From contig JAEMBT020000006.1 of the NCBI GenBank assembly GCA_018873245.2, positions 6,345,855 to 6,409,854 of the forward strand: DNA of 64,000 bases, read 5' to 3'. The position numbers and the translations under genes are program-made. Shown one piece after another: positions 38,281 to 50,364 of this stretch; positions within the stretch are counted from its first letter, which is position 1; each line of letters begins with the position of its first letter. The notes beneath the pieces were generated by a model, which saw nothing but the letters and a program-made list of their open reading frames with translations, did no database searches and was not told the origin of the DNA. This DNA is from Archegozetes longisetosus (taxonomy: Eukaryota; Arthropoda; Arachnida; Sarcoptiformes; Trhypochthoniidae).

Positions 38281-40337
38281 TTCTGTACAATATTAAAGCA
38301 CAGGTCGACTCATGCCTTTTCAATAGGAATAACACTCCACTACTTCAGTTATTTCATTCTAAAAAGGTAATCAAGTTAGGTTAGTTAGATTTTAGTGCAA
38401 TATGAGTTTTCAAGGATCCAATCAATCGATAGTTGATAGGCTATTTGAGAAATGAACGGCATTTAGTCAAAAATGAAATGAATAAATGCTAGCTTACAAG
38501 CAGATACAGATACTTGCTATCTATGTTACTGATCGTATTCATTACAAACACATTGATCCATGCATTTTAGACAAGAGAGACTAGAGGTGAAAACTCACCC
38601 GAGAACCATTGGGAACGTGTGCCTCGTATGAGTCACTGATACTTGGGTTGAGGCACTGACTTATAGCCTAAAATCGATAAAATTGCTCCTCGAGTTATTA
38701 GTCATATGCTTTAAAGCATAAACTATAACCATCTGAAAATTGTCAATAGAGAAGACAATGAATCTTAAATGACGAGTAATCAAAGGTTAGAACAAACATT
38801 ACCTGAAAAGTTGGGCAAATGGAAATTGGTGGTTGAAAGCGATTTGGAAATAAGATGAATGAAAATGATAGGTTATAAAGGAGTTGATACGAATAATGTT
38901 GACTCTATTATATAAGTAATACTAATTTTTTTACTGAATGAGTTTTGTGCGGTTCACTACCGATTCTAATTATGCCTTATATAATGCTCATGCGTCACAT
39001 CATTGTGCGGTTCTGTCTGTTTAAATATAATTAACTCGACTGTCTTCTTTACCACATCACAATTGAGATTCTTTAGTTGATCCTAAAATCAGAATCAGCA
39101 TTAGCCCGGACAGCAATTAGTCTATGCCTACATCTAATACCTTCTGTCTCTTAAGCTTCAACTCTCAAAACTCATTCTTCAAAATGATTAGAGCATGAAA
39201 AAGGGCTAATAAGATGACAGTCTTTCAACCTTTCAAGTGAATCATATGATTTACATTTACAATTCACATTGAAACCCCTCATCAAACTTGATTTAAGAAT
39301 AACCTTTGAAACATGTTTCAGAATAAAATCGTTTGGGAATGTTTGGGAAAATGTTTGGGAAATGTTTTAGTTTTAAACTCAATGAATAAGACTTCAATTA
39401 ATTGAGTTAAGGTCAGTCCATTAACAATCTTAACCCTTTGACTAAAAACATTGAAGTATTGAATTTAGGTAATGAATAGGAAGGTTGTTATAATGCCTTT
39501 AATGAAGGTATTGTCTGACATCAGTTTTAACCTTCAAACACAGACTTCAAGACAAATGGTCTTTTTTATTACTAAGATGACTTGTAAGCAGTCAAAAAGT
39601 TCTATATAATCAAAGCTTACTTAAAAGAATGCTTCAAAATTAATCAAACTGCTGTCTCATCTTCGTCTCATAACTTCCATTAATAGGATGCTTAACTTAA
39701 ACTTCAAATTCCTCCGACACTTCATTTATGCTAAGAGTCAGTACTTGTGATCAATTTCCATTGGGTAGACTTCATATGAAATTCAAGTCATTTGGATAGA
39801 CTTGAGCTGAAAATTTCGTTTTGGTGAGAGGGAGGGGAGAGAGGGAAGAGAGAGGGGGAGAGAAAGGAAAAAATATTTCTTTTGTTTTTCCATGAATAGA
39901 ATTTGAGTTGAATAGGATTTCGATTAATTAGGTGCTGGAGGAATGAAAGAAGGACCAAATAGTTATTGAAAAGTGAGCTGAAACACACAAATGTTATACT
40001 GTACACAATCTATTTGTATTGTATAAAAAGTAAATTCAATTAAATATATAGTACAATATTTGGCGTAAACGATGCTTTTAAATAGGTTTTAACATTCGGC
40101 TGAAATTAAAACAGTTGGACATTATGTTTATACATAAACTGTATAAATCAATTAAAATAATTAGAATTTCATAATCCATGTTTTGAATTGCAATTGTTTT
40201 CGAATGCTTAAGTTATAACATATTGATTGTAATTGAATTTATAGTTTTAGAATTTCGTATGTACTATTTTCAATTGTTAATTTTGTCGAAATATTAACAA
40301 ATATTAACAAATATTTTGCTGGTAAAAACGCCATCGA
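38281..40337. other. Intergenic region between RHBDL3-like and ARIH1 genes
   Basis: About 2 kb contains the RHBDL3 upstream region on the left and the 3' flank of ARIH1 on the right. The only distinct element is a purine-rich GA/GGA low-complexity tract at about 39822-39865. No extra gene is recognised. Confidence 0.65.
39822..39870. repeat. Purine-rich GA/GGGA low-complexity tract
   Basis: About 45 bp consist almost only of G and A, with GAGAGG-type units, downstream of ARIH1. Confidence 0.85.
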
Positions 40338-42935
40338 TCAAACTCTGTCTAATCTGACAGTATATTCCCACCAATCCTTATCATAACCCTCTTGAACGTG
40401 TTGTAACAATACCTTACGTCTACTTTCACAATACCTGCAAAGAAATAATTAGTCAAATCTAGTGACAAATTGAATTAAGTGATGGAGAACAGGTACCTAT
40501 ACTTGTCCTGAACTTTTTGCTTGATGTCGGACAAGTTTTCGTGAGTAATTTCTCTTTCTAAATATTCAGACAACTTTTCAGTAGCACTTTCAAGATCTCT
40601 CTGGTTGTCTTCAAATATGATGGATTGGTTAGTTTTGATGAGGTAATAGGCGAATACGTAAGTATACATTAATGTTTGTCTGCACTGACACAAGACATCG
40701 ACTGCTTTCTTCAAGAACTGTACTTCAATCCAAGACATGTTGTGCTGTTGCATTTCTTCCATTTTCTCTTTAATAGATGCGTACAACTTGTTCTCAAACT
40801 TCAAACTCTGCATATGATTCATATAGCGATTGCAGTAAAACAAATATCTCTGAAGAGCAGCTCTTGATCTTTCTTGTGCATCTCTAGCAGCCTTTGCCTC
40901 ATCCTCATCATATCGATTACAACTATACCTGTTTTCAGCAAATATTCAACAATTCACGTCATATTTATCATTAGATTCGTTGGTTCAGTGTTATAGAGCC
41001 CTATCTCTCATCGAGTCAGCATTAGAGATAACACTTTGTAGCACTGATCCGACATATTGTTAAATATAATACAACGTAAACTGGTTCATACCATGACGAG
41101 CCATGTGGCTCCCACGGACCCAAACAGACCCAACAGAAGTCTGCCTTGCATGTCTGATTCTTGCAGACCTACACCGATCAAATTTCATTCAAATTTAATA
41201 TGTATTTATGGTTATCAGCAAAACAATGTTTTGCTTTTGAGTTTCAATTTATTATCATAGAAAGACAATTCAATTATTCATAGAAAAGATTAGTTTGAAG
41301 CGTAACCAAAATATCAAAGAATTTATGTCAAAATGAGACGAATGTAAAATAAATGTATTAAAAACAAATAGAATGAGACTAACCATATGATTACAACCGC
41401 CATCTTTCTCAATGGTCACTTGACATTTGGGACACTCTTTAGTGTTGGCAGCGATCCAATTAGAGGTTTCACTGTCATCATCACATTTCTTCTTCCACTT
41501 CTTAAGAAGATCGCACTTGACTGGTTCGTGCCAATTCTCACCACAAAGAAAGCTATTCGATGATCCAATGAAATTTCAAGTTAATAACAAAATAAATTTT
41601 TTCATCCAAAATAACACATACCAAAAGACAGTACCGCAATCACACATTACTGGCTGAAAATCAACATAAGATACACGAATAACATGAGAGCACTCAGGCT
41701 TTGGACACCACCTCAACAGTCGATTACACTATTTAGTTAAATCTTATTAATTTCATATTTCATTAACACTATATCAATACTGAATACCTCAACAAAACTA
41801 TTAGTAATTAAGTGCTGATAACGTAATTTGACCTTAGGGTCAGTAATAAGTGTAATAACGGTTTGGTCATCAACCAAAATGTCACAGCCGTGAGCAGCAC
41901 ATGAAATCTTCTGTCCCTGACCTTCTTCTATGATCTTAGTTGTCAGATAATTGACCCAGCATTCTTTAAGTAACAAATAACGCCATTAATTCAGGACTAA
42001 ATATTCGATCAATTTTTGATTTCGAATTATTATAAATACCTTTACAAAAACGATGCCCGCACGCGAGCCCTGCCATTAGCTAAATAATTCGATAGATTTC
42101 GTATTATTTTAAATTATAGAAAAAATACATTAAACTTACAGATGAGGGCAGATCTCGACAACAAATAATACAGGTTTCCATCCCGTTGTGACTATTTTTC
42201 TAAAAAGGAAGTAAAAATAATTATTTTAACAAAAGACTAAAGACTAGACTAGAGGAGTGAAGTGGTAAAGAACAATACCTTTATTTGTTTCGATAGGTTC
42301 AAGTCTGCGTTTGGATTAACGATATGCGCGTCCTGGAATAGTTCGTTTTGGTCGCCGTCGTAATACCTAACATTCAATTATCAATTAATACCGATTCAAT
42401 TCGTTTCTAAAATCTATTCGTGGCTCGAGTCAAAGCAACAGATCTTATACTAATTGTAAATCAACAAACCTTTCGTATAGTTTCTCTTTGTCCCATTTGA
42501 AGTGATTTAATAGTATTCTTGTGATAGTCGGCGGAAGCTATCAATCAATATATCATTTAATATAATTTAATTAATTAAGTCAATAATGAAGGCTAAAATC
42601 GAAAACAAAAAATGAGTAAAATCTAAAAGAAAAATAACTTAAGAGCACAATTAGAGATAATTATGAAATCAAGTAAATGGTGAGACCTGGACAACAGTAT
42701 TGACTTCACGAATGCAGTCGATCATATGCTCGACAATCTTCTCGGTGGTCAAGACTTCGTAGGGGAAGTCTTCATCGATATCCATTCTGTCATTCTTATG
42801 ATGAGCCGAACAGCCAATTGGTTCGGCATCTAAAGCGACAGATAGTCCGTCATCCGTTTCTTCATCAGTGGATTCATTGCCAGAATCGCTTATATTGTTA
42901 TAAATGATATCATTTAAGTCTTCATCGGAATCCAT
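40338..42935 (-). CDS. ARIH1: Ariadne-1, RBR-type E3 ubiquitin ligase
   Basis: Eleven coding exons on the minus strand give 520 residues: 42687-42935, 42470-42537, 42279-42366, 42140-42199, 42040-42079, 41788-41963, 41622-41728, 41384-41552, 41092-41168, 40497-40928, 40338-40434. An acidic N-terminus ([10 protein letters not shown]) is followed by the UBA-like region, then RING1 ([22 protein letters not shown]), IBR ([24 protein letters not shown]) and the Rcat/RING2 domain ([19 protein letters not shown]) with catalytic cysteine C316, then the autoinhibitory Ariadne helices ([35 protein letters not shown]). Ariadne ligases accept ubiquitin from UbcH7-type E2s on this cysteine, and are switched on by neddylated cullin-RING ligases. 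Length is slightly below vertebrate ARIH1 (557), the difference lying in the shorter, non-polyglycine N-terminus. Confidence 0.97.
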
Positions 42936-45044
42936 TTAAAATGCGATTGTTTGACAAAACAATATCTAATTTATTATTATTATTACAGTTATTATTATTA
43001 TTATTAATATAAATACTGTTGAAAATGAATTGAATGAATGGTTTAATCTGAAGCATATAATAGTTATATCTAAATAATAATATTATTACTAAATGAATAA
43101 TAAGAATGTCTTAAAGTAAACACAAAATGATTACGACATTGACATTGTTTAGCATTAGATCACAAAACAGTCTAATCTATAGAAGACTACGAAAGCACTC
43201 GATAAGCACTACATTGAACTTCATTATTATTAAATGCCTTTTTACAACCAATACCTTTGAGCGAAGTTTTAGTGGCGCTATCTTTGCGATTGCCTTACCT
43301 TAATTTTAATAGACTTACACTAAGTCTTGTAGGCTATTAGCTGATCAAAATCTTTATCATTGATAAGCTTTACATTAAAAAAGTATTCAAACGTCAAAAA
43401 TAAATAATATCATATTAGGAAAGTGATGAACTCATACTTTCAAAGTCACGATTCATCATTAAATGTCAGTTTCTTTTAGCCTTAACTAATGCTAACTTGA
43501 TTTTAAAACTCTGTTTCATGAAGGATTCAGAACACTTCTGAATGATATTTCTCAAGAATATAATGTCTCACGAACTAATTAATTATTGATGTATTTGTTA
43601 AGCTCAAAAGCTATTCTACCTATTGGTAAGCCCACTGTTTAGGAAAAGAACTTTTGTGAATAGTAGCAATAAAGAAAGATAGTGTTAGATATTGATAGGT
43701 TTCAAAAAACAAATTTAGCTATAAGTCATAGCGAAGCAAAAAAATTAATACACGTGACCAAATAAATCTTAACCAAGAATTAAATTCTTAAAATTCAATT
43801 CAAGTTAAGCTTTTGGTGGTTCGTTTTCACTGACATTGACTGTTACCGAGGCATACAAATTTCAAAATAACATACCGTACACGTAAAACTTTTCCCTCTT
43901 ATAAACTCAACATGTGATCGATTCGTGTTTCTGAAGATCTATTTATCAAATACGAATTATAGTGGACTTTAAGACTAATTTTAAATGGTGAATACCTGTC
44001 GCTTAATGAGAAAAGTCTAACTATATTTTGAGTCCAGTGGCAAACCCAGAAATTTTGAATAGGATGCAAAGATTTGATTTGGGACTCATTTTGGTTGGAT
44101 ATATACTTTTCCGATTAAACATATTCTGTTAGTTTTAAGTCTGAATTACTTAGTGTTTGTACTTCATACCTTATTCTGTATTAATTGTAACAAATTAAGA
44201 AAACTTCATATTAAGAAATGTTAACTTTTTCCGTGAAGTTAGCAAGATTGGGTTGAGAATGCCCAAGCACCACAAGACATCTCCAGCTTCGCCACTGTCA
44301 AAATGTTCTTAATAAAAGCTTTTGGTTGAAAGCAAGCATATGAACTAGTATAAACGGTGATTAACTTATAATAAGGAAATATTGAGGCATTAACCCATAT
44401 CTCTATTATGATATATGTGAGAGTGTGTCGGATCTTGATTTTATAACCACAAAAATTAGCATTTATATGGTTACTTGTACATTTGGCATAAATCTCTATA
44501 AATCAATGAAATTTGTGAGAACTGCAAACCAATCAATTGAAGTAGAGAGAAACTAATAGAAAAATTAGACAAGTTATATGAATTTTCAAAATTTGATTTA
44601 ATACGTTTCAATAATAATGATAGTTACAGTACATATTAAAATTGACTTCTTTTCTCATTTCTTACTAATAAATTTCAAACATAATTCTCAAATTTCAACA
44701 TTCAACGAAAAATATAAATAAAGATAATGTTGACTAACATGAAGTTTATAGCAAAACGACTACACATTAGCAACAAATATCAGTCATTAGTTTGTTGGGT
44801 GATTCAGTTTTAAAAGTTTAATTAAACAAAAACTAAAGCTATACAGAGATAAATGGTTGAGAATGAAACGAAATATGAAATTATGATATAATACAATGAA
44901 CCAAAAAAGGAATCAGTTATAAACATACAATAGATGAATGAATAACAAAGTAAAGTGAGGAATAAGACAATAAATTAGTTAATAGATGAGATCATGGATG
45001 ATCATAACGGATGAATGAGCTGTGAATGGATTTCAGTACTGAAG
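42936..45044. other. Intergenic region between ARIH1 and the 53BP1-like gene
   Basis: About 2.1 kb of AT-rich DNA contains the ARIH1 upstream region and the 3' flank of the 53BP1-like gene. A short element with hAT-like terminal inverted repeats lies at 44035-44297. No additional coding sequence is recognised. Confidence 0.65.
44035..44297. mobile_element. Candidate non-autonomous hAT-like element (263 bp)
   Basis: The left end begins CAGTGGCAAACCCAGAAAT and the reverse complement of the right end begins CAGTGGCGAAGCTGGAGAT, so the first seven bases are identical and most of the next ten agree. CAGTGGCG-type ends are common among hAT elements. No coding capacity is present. An 8-bp target duplication is not evident, so the boundary or age is uncertain. 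Confidence 0.5.
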
Positions 45045-48000
45045 TCATAAATTGTTTTTATAGGTGTAAGAAAAGAGGGGACTGGCGTCATATGACAATT
45101 TACGACCATTAATCAGACATTGTACTATATATTCACTTGACACTACTGGAATCTTCACTTGTTTCGCTTTTTTCACTAATTCTGATGGACATGTCGGATC
45201 ACCTATTATTATGTCAACCATTTTGCCTGTAAAAATAATCCATTCAAATTAAAGATCAATCTTCCTGGCCTCAAAGCTGTTCAAATCAAATGAAAACATA
45301 CAACTATCACAAGTACTTACGCGATAGACTGTTAACAAACAATAAATTATAGTCAGTATTAACGATCACCGCCTGAGCTGCAGATATTACAGGAGACCAA
45401 AGACTTTGGAGCTTTTGAGGATCAGTTGATCCAAAATAGAACTTGGTTCCTTTGAAGAGAGTCGAACTCTTCTTGAATGTGTTCCTTTTGATGCGATAGG
45501 AATTTATTAGTAAAATATATGAATAAATATGGTTATAAATGACTCACTTATCAGATGGTAATGCGTTTGTAATAATACTGAATCCGGCTGGCAATATGTA
45601 ATTATCTCTCTTTAAGTATTTATTCTGCCGACAACAATCAATAACCCAAAGATGACTAGCAATTGGAATACCAGCCGCTAAACATTGAATGTATTTAATG
45701 CTGCGATGATAAGTGTCTGCGATTAACACAATATCGACGTTGTCTTCACAGTTCTGCAAAACAATTAAAACAAATGACAGAATTGATTCGATTGCGTAAA
45801 AATGTAATAAAGTAAAATGTATTGAACATACTCTCATATCTTCGAAAGTTTCGAAAACTTTTCCACCACCAGTTTGAATTTGTTTGATAAGATACAACTT
45901 ATCGAAAGGGGTCGATCGCTCAGGGTTTGATTGTTCGAGACATAAATCTTCACTTTTATTGCGATCGCCACAAGTCAATAGAAACGAAACTCTTTCGAAA
46001 ATTTTTGAACCGACTTCAGGCAAAGGTCCCAATAATTTGATGAGTTCTTGTTGAGGCATTGAAATGCTTGTTTTTGTGGTTCGCGGAGATATCGATAATG
46101 AATGCTCGCTATGAAAGTTCGTGCTCTGAGATTCAGTTTTCTTTTTGTTTGTGCGAACGTGAATCGCTTTCTTTTTGGATTTTACACCCGAACTCTCGTC
46201 TTCATCGTTTTCTTCGTTCGCATAATCCACATCAACAGAAACTGCCTCTGCTGGTCGTCGTCTACCGTTTTTGAAGGTTTGAGTTGGCTTTTCAGTATTT
46301 TCCTGTTTAGTAACTCGAGCTCTTTTACCGCTGACAATATTATCCAAATCGACGTCTGCGAAGACGGCGCCATTCAGTACTGGTTTCGCAGACTTGAGTG
46401 CAATGCTTGCGCCCTGCTCTGCATTCAAAAATAAATCTTTGATATCATATCGTTTCAGTACTTTCTTATCGTCTTTCAGGTGTTCGACATCAAACATCAA
46501 TTCATTGCCATCATGAACAACACTCTTAATAATGGCTTTGGCACAAAAACCGTCCGAAATGGTAACCATAACGTCCTGACCTTCGGTTAAGTGTTGGATG
46601 TGGATGAGTTCGGTCTCGAAAAGATTTCTTGTGGCCTTGTCTTCGAAAGTAACGGACCATTTGTTGTTTTGAGGCATGTATTTGGATATCACAGCCGGAT
46701 AGAAGCTCTTGTCTCTCCACTTAGCCATTACTCTAATTCCTGGCTTTAGACTTAAGTTCTTGGATAACAATTGATCACTTGAATTGCAGTCAATATTCAA
46801 ACTTCTTTGTGTTTGAAGCGACAAGAGAGCAGAAGCTGTTTCTCTTCTTTCTTCCTCTTCGATTTCACTATTAGTGATGACTTGTTCTGCTTTTTCAACA
46901 CTAACAGTAGTTAGAGCTTCAACATTATGCTTAGAGCTAGCCATTGGAGACCTGATATCTAGATTTAACTTTTGATTCAAATCAGGTGTTTCTTTAGGCA
47001 AACACGGGTTCATTACTGTATTCGCAACTACTGGAGTCGGAACTTTGCTAAAGAAATCATCACCACTGGAATGGCTTTTTAATAAATTCTCATTCGATTG
47101 ATTGTGTGGATTCTCGAGTAGAAGGCCTGAAGACGAAGAACTGCTTTTGGCCGACGAACTGATGTCTGCCAGAACTCCAGAATTGCTGTTAGACGCAAAT
47201 CGAGAAACACTGCTTATAGTTGAAGCAGGAGTTATGCTATCAGTCCACTCGACTTTTCCTAAATTCTTCACTATTTCTTCGTCTTTAATTACAGTTTCCT
47301 TCAAAACTTTTCCCGAATGATCTACTATTTGGTCGACGACTCGAAATGTAATAATAGTTCGCTTTTCAGCCACTGGAAAGTCTAGTTTATTATTGGATTG
47401 TTGTAAGTCTTGGTTATTAACCTGCGAATGATTTTTGTTAATATTGTTGTTACTGTTATTGTGATTACTAGTGACAATCAGATTATTGAGCGTCTGATTA
47501 ACAGGCGTTGATGTGGTCGAAGGAGCCATCGATGAAACATTTTGTACAAAATTTGAGATTCTCTGTCGCGGAACAAAACAGGACTGAGGCGTCACTTTTT
47601 GATGAATATTAACCGATGTCACCTCTTTTGGGGCTCGTACTTGATTAGCAGTCATATCATTGTGACTGTGGTTCCAATTGTTCACTGAGTTCATCCTAAT
47701 CATTATTATTAAAACAATTCAAAATAACTATTCATTACTCTACTATCACTTCACTTACGGATAATTTTGTTGGACACCAATGGCTGCAACTGGAGCCCCA
47801 ACTGATCCGTAATTATTTTGCGCAGAAATTGAATTATCTGTTTCTGAGACATGAGTCACTGTTTCGGAAACAGTTGTCATGTTCGGCGTGGAGAGACCAC
47901 TACTCCTGTATTTATACCTGTTCTGCGAATCTGATGAGTCGTGATATTGAGGCTCATATTGATTGGACACATAATTACACGATTCGACCGAATGTCTGTC

Positions 48001-48463
48001 TAGATTTACGTTTGCATTCATTGATTGCATTGAATGCGAAGAATTATGTCCACTATTCACTGATTGGGTATGCATTGAATTGATGTTTCGCTGATTTTCG
48101 GTTAGATGGGATCCATCTGTCATCTAAAGATTTAGATAATTAGATAATTGTTTGCAAAAATATATAAAACGGATATAATTATTGATATAAATGCCAACCA
48201 TGTAGTGTTGGTTCCCTAACAACTGCATCAGTTGTTCGTCCACTATATTCGGTAAAAGTTCAATATTTGACATCAAAACTTGTTCGCCATTTATATCATT
48301 CATTGAATGAAGCCTTCAGTAGAACAAAAAAACAATTATATATTGATTTGAAATCAAAATTATTGATATATAATCAAAATGGCATTTATTTATCAAAATA
48401 TTGGTTTATAACTAATTTTAAAATACAAATTGATTGAAACCTTTGGTCGTTATTGTCCATCAT
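45045..48463 (-). CDS. TP53BP1: 53BP1-like DNA-damage protein with tandem Tudor and C-terminal BRCT repeats
   Basis: Seven coding exons on the minus strand give 972 residues: 48441-48463, 48199-48313, 47759-48123, 45832-47695, 45548-45753, 45321-45484, 45045-45226. The first ~480 residues are Ser/Asn/Gln-rich and unstructured. A tandem Tudor domain spans about 486-592 (GIRVMAKWRDKSFYPAVISK, KWSVTFEDK, LTEGQDVMVTISDGF). A basic, acidic-patched linker follows (RRRPAEAV, KSKKKAIHVRTNKKK, possible nuclear signals), then two BRCT repeats (STPFDKLYLIKQIQTGGGKV, CLAAGIPIASHLWVIDCC, LPAGFSI; and VDIIIGDPTCPSELVKKAKQ, PVVSSEYIVQCLI). Tudor plus BRCT in this order is diagnostic of 53BP1, which binds H4K20me2 nucleosomes at double-strand breaks and biases repair to end joining. 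It is half the length of vertebrate 53BP1, the N-terminus being much shorter. Confidence 0.88.
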
Positions 48464-50364
48464 TTTGGCAATGATTAAAACCTCATCAAATCAAAATCGA
48501 AGGAAATCGAATTTATAATTGGAAATAGTATTTTAAAAAATAAAAATGAATTGATTTGAACAATGAACTCATTATTGATTGATTCAATTAATAATGAATC
48601 AAATGCTTGATAATTGGAAATCTCATTATTTATTAAATATCGATATTTAGTAACAGAAAAAAATAAAAACAAAATCAACTGAAATAAGAGATGATATATT
48701 AAAAGAATAATTGCAGTTAAAATGCAATTAAGTGTAATGAGAAGAATAATATAAATTAATTGAATAAAGAGAATGAATTTTGGAATTGATTTTGATTTGA
48801 TATATAATTGAATAGAACACACTCTCTATTGAAGTCTTGTATCAATTCTTTTATAAGACTTAATGCTAATGCAAACGCATAGAACCGAAAAAAAATCCTT
48901 TCAATGAGAAGTGCTTTGGAAACATAGTCTATGGATTGTATAGCAGAGTAGCGTAAGTGCGCAAATATAGGTTTTCATTGAATTTCACCTAACATTTACC
49001 AATACCTTCATTATTCGTATTTTTGCTAATTTGCTGTGCAAGTTTCTGAAAATAATTTCAAACTAAGTTTGCAAATTAGTTAATTTTGGTTTATTTAAAA
49101 CTATTTAATTAATAGCAAACCATTGATTTGAATAATAAAAAAACTGTGGTTATTACAGATAAAAGAGATAAAAACTTTACTTAATAAAGTTAAAGTTCAA
49201 TTCTAATGATCAAAAGCTAAGCAATTAGAAGTTGGGTTTTGAGATTATATGAATTATTGAAAATTATTGGACGACTACTATTTTAGCAGTTGCCAAGTGT
49301 CAATATATTTGACTGATTCTTGAAGCGATCAATCAATTTATAAAAACTGATCGATCAATAAGTTAGATATTAGGAGAGAGAGAAAGAGAGTAAAATGAAA
49401 ATTCATGTTAATATAAATACTTTATTAAATATAGATGATTTGATTAATTATAATTAATACAATTATATAAAGAATAATTTTGTGCAAACAAAAAATTTTG
49501 TCTGAATGCGTATTAGAATGACAACATAATCACAATATAAGTTTACAATGATAGGTATAACATTTTATTTGGCTCTATTTGTATATACAATAAAAAGCGA
49601 ATTCTGCAAATTATAATAGAGAGCAATGAAAAACAAGATGGAATTGTAAAAGTAGTTTTTACTAAATTTATAATAAAAGGCACTAATCATTTACAAGGTT
49701 ATATATTCAAAGATCTAAACAAAATCCATGAGATTAAACAAATGACTGCAAAAAAGTTACTCATGTCCGGCAGTAAAGTTGCATCAAATCAGGTTTTCTA
49801 TTCGCTTAATTATGATCAAGAAGTGACTGTTTATCAATACTTAATGACATGAATCGAGTGGTCAACTCGTGAGTGTACTTCACATCCCAATGGTGATTAA
49901 CATTACGTTTAGTTTTCTCACTCCCTAAACCCTTGAGTTACATAAAGTGCTAAACTAAAGCTGAAACCCCATAAAGAAAAATAAAATTATGTCTAAAATG
50001 AGCCTGAAATTAACAATATTTTTGGTATTATATTCATGTGATTACAGTGAAACCTCTCTTTCACGTGTACATAAGTGGTTTTTAAAAACTATATAAAAAC
50101 TCCATAGAAAAACGTGACTTAATGGTTATTGATTTCTAAAACCACTTAACTACACGTTTAATCCAGACAGGTTTGACTGTATAACCGAACTGTTGGCTGT
50201 TCAGTTATTATTGCATTGAGGGAAAAACGAGCTTACAAGAGATAACAGACTTGTATTTACAAATATTAAACCTAAACAAGATTAATGACAGTGAATTGAA
50301 ATAAGTGTAATAATGGAATTGCATTGGTGATAATGGTAATTGAAAATTAAGACTTAGTTCAGAG
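48464..50364. other. Intergenic region between the 53BP1-like and OTUD7-like genes
   Basis: About 1.9 kb of AT-rich DNA. It contains a short inverted-repeat transposon (50045-50179) near the right end and a GA-rich stretch near 49373-49390. The OTUD7 3' untranslated region should start at the right edge. Confidence 0.65.
50045..50179. mobile_element. 135-bp Tc1/mariner-superfamily (pogo/Tigger-like) MITE
   Basis: Both ends start with CAGT(G/C)AAACCT and share further matches inward (ACGTGTA, TAAGTGGTTTT), forming inverted repeats that cover most of the element. The element is flanked on both sides by TA (50043-50044 and 50180-50181), the target duplication of the Tc1/mariner superfamily. There is no coding capacity, so it must have been moved in trans. 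Confidence 0.75.

Noticed and set aside
46059-47320. Plus-strand open frames opposite the 53BP1-like gene (for example 46102-46434, 47102-47320)
   Set aside because: They are antisense shadows of a long conserved coding exon and resemble nothing known.
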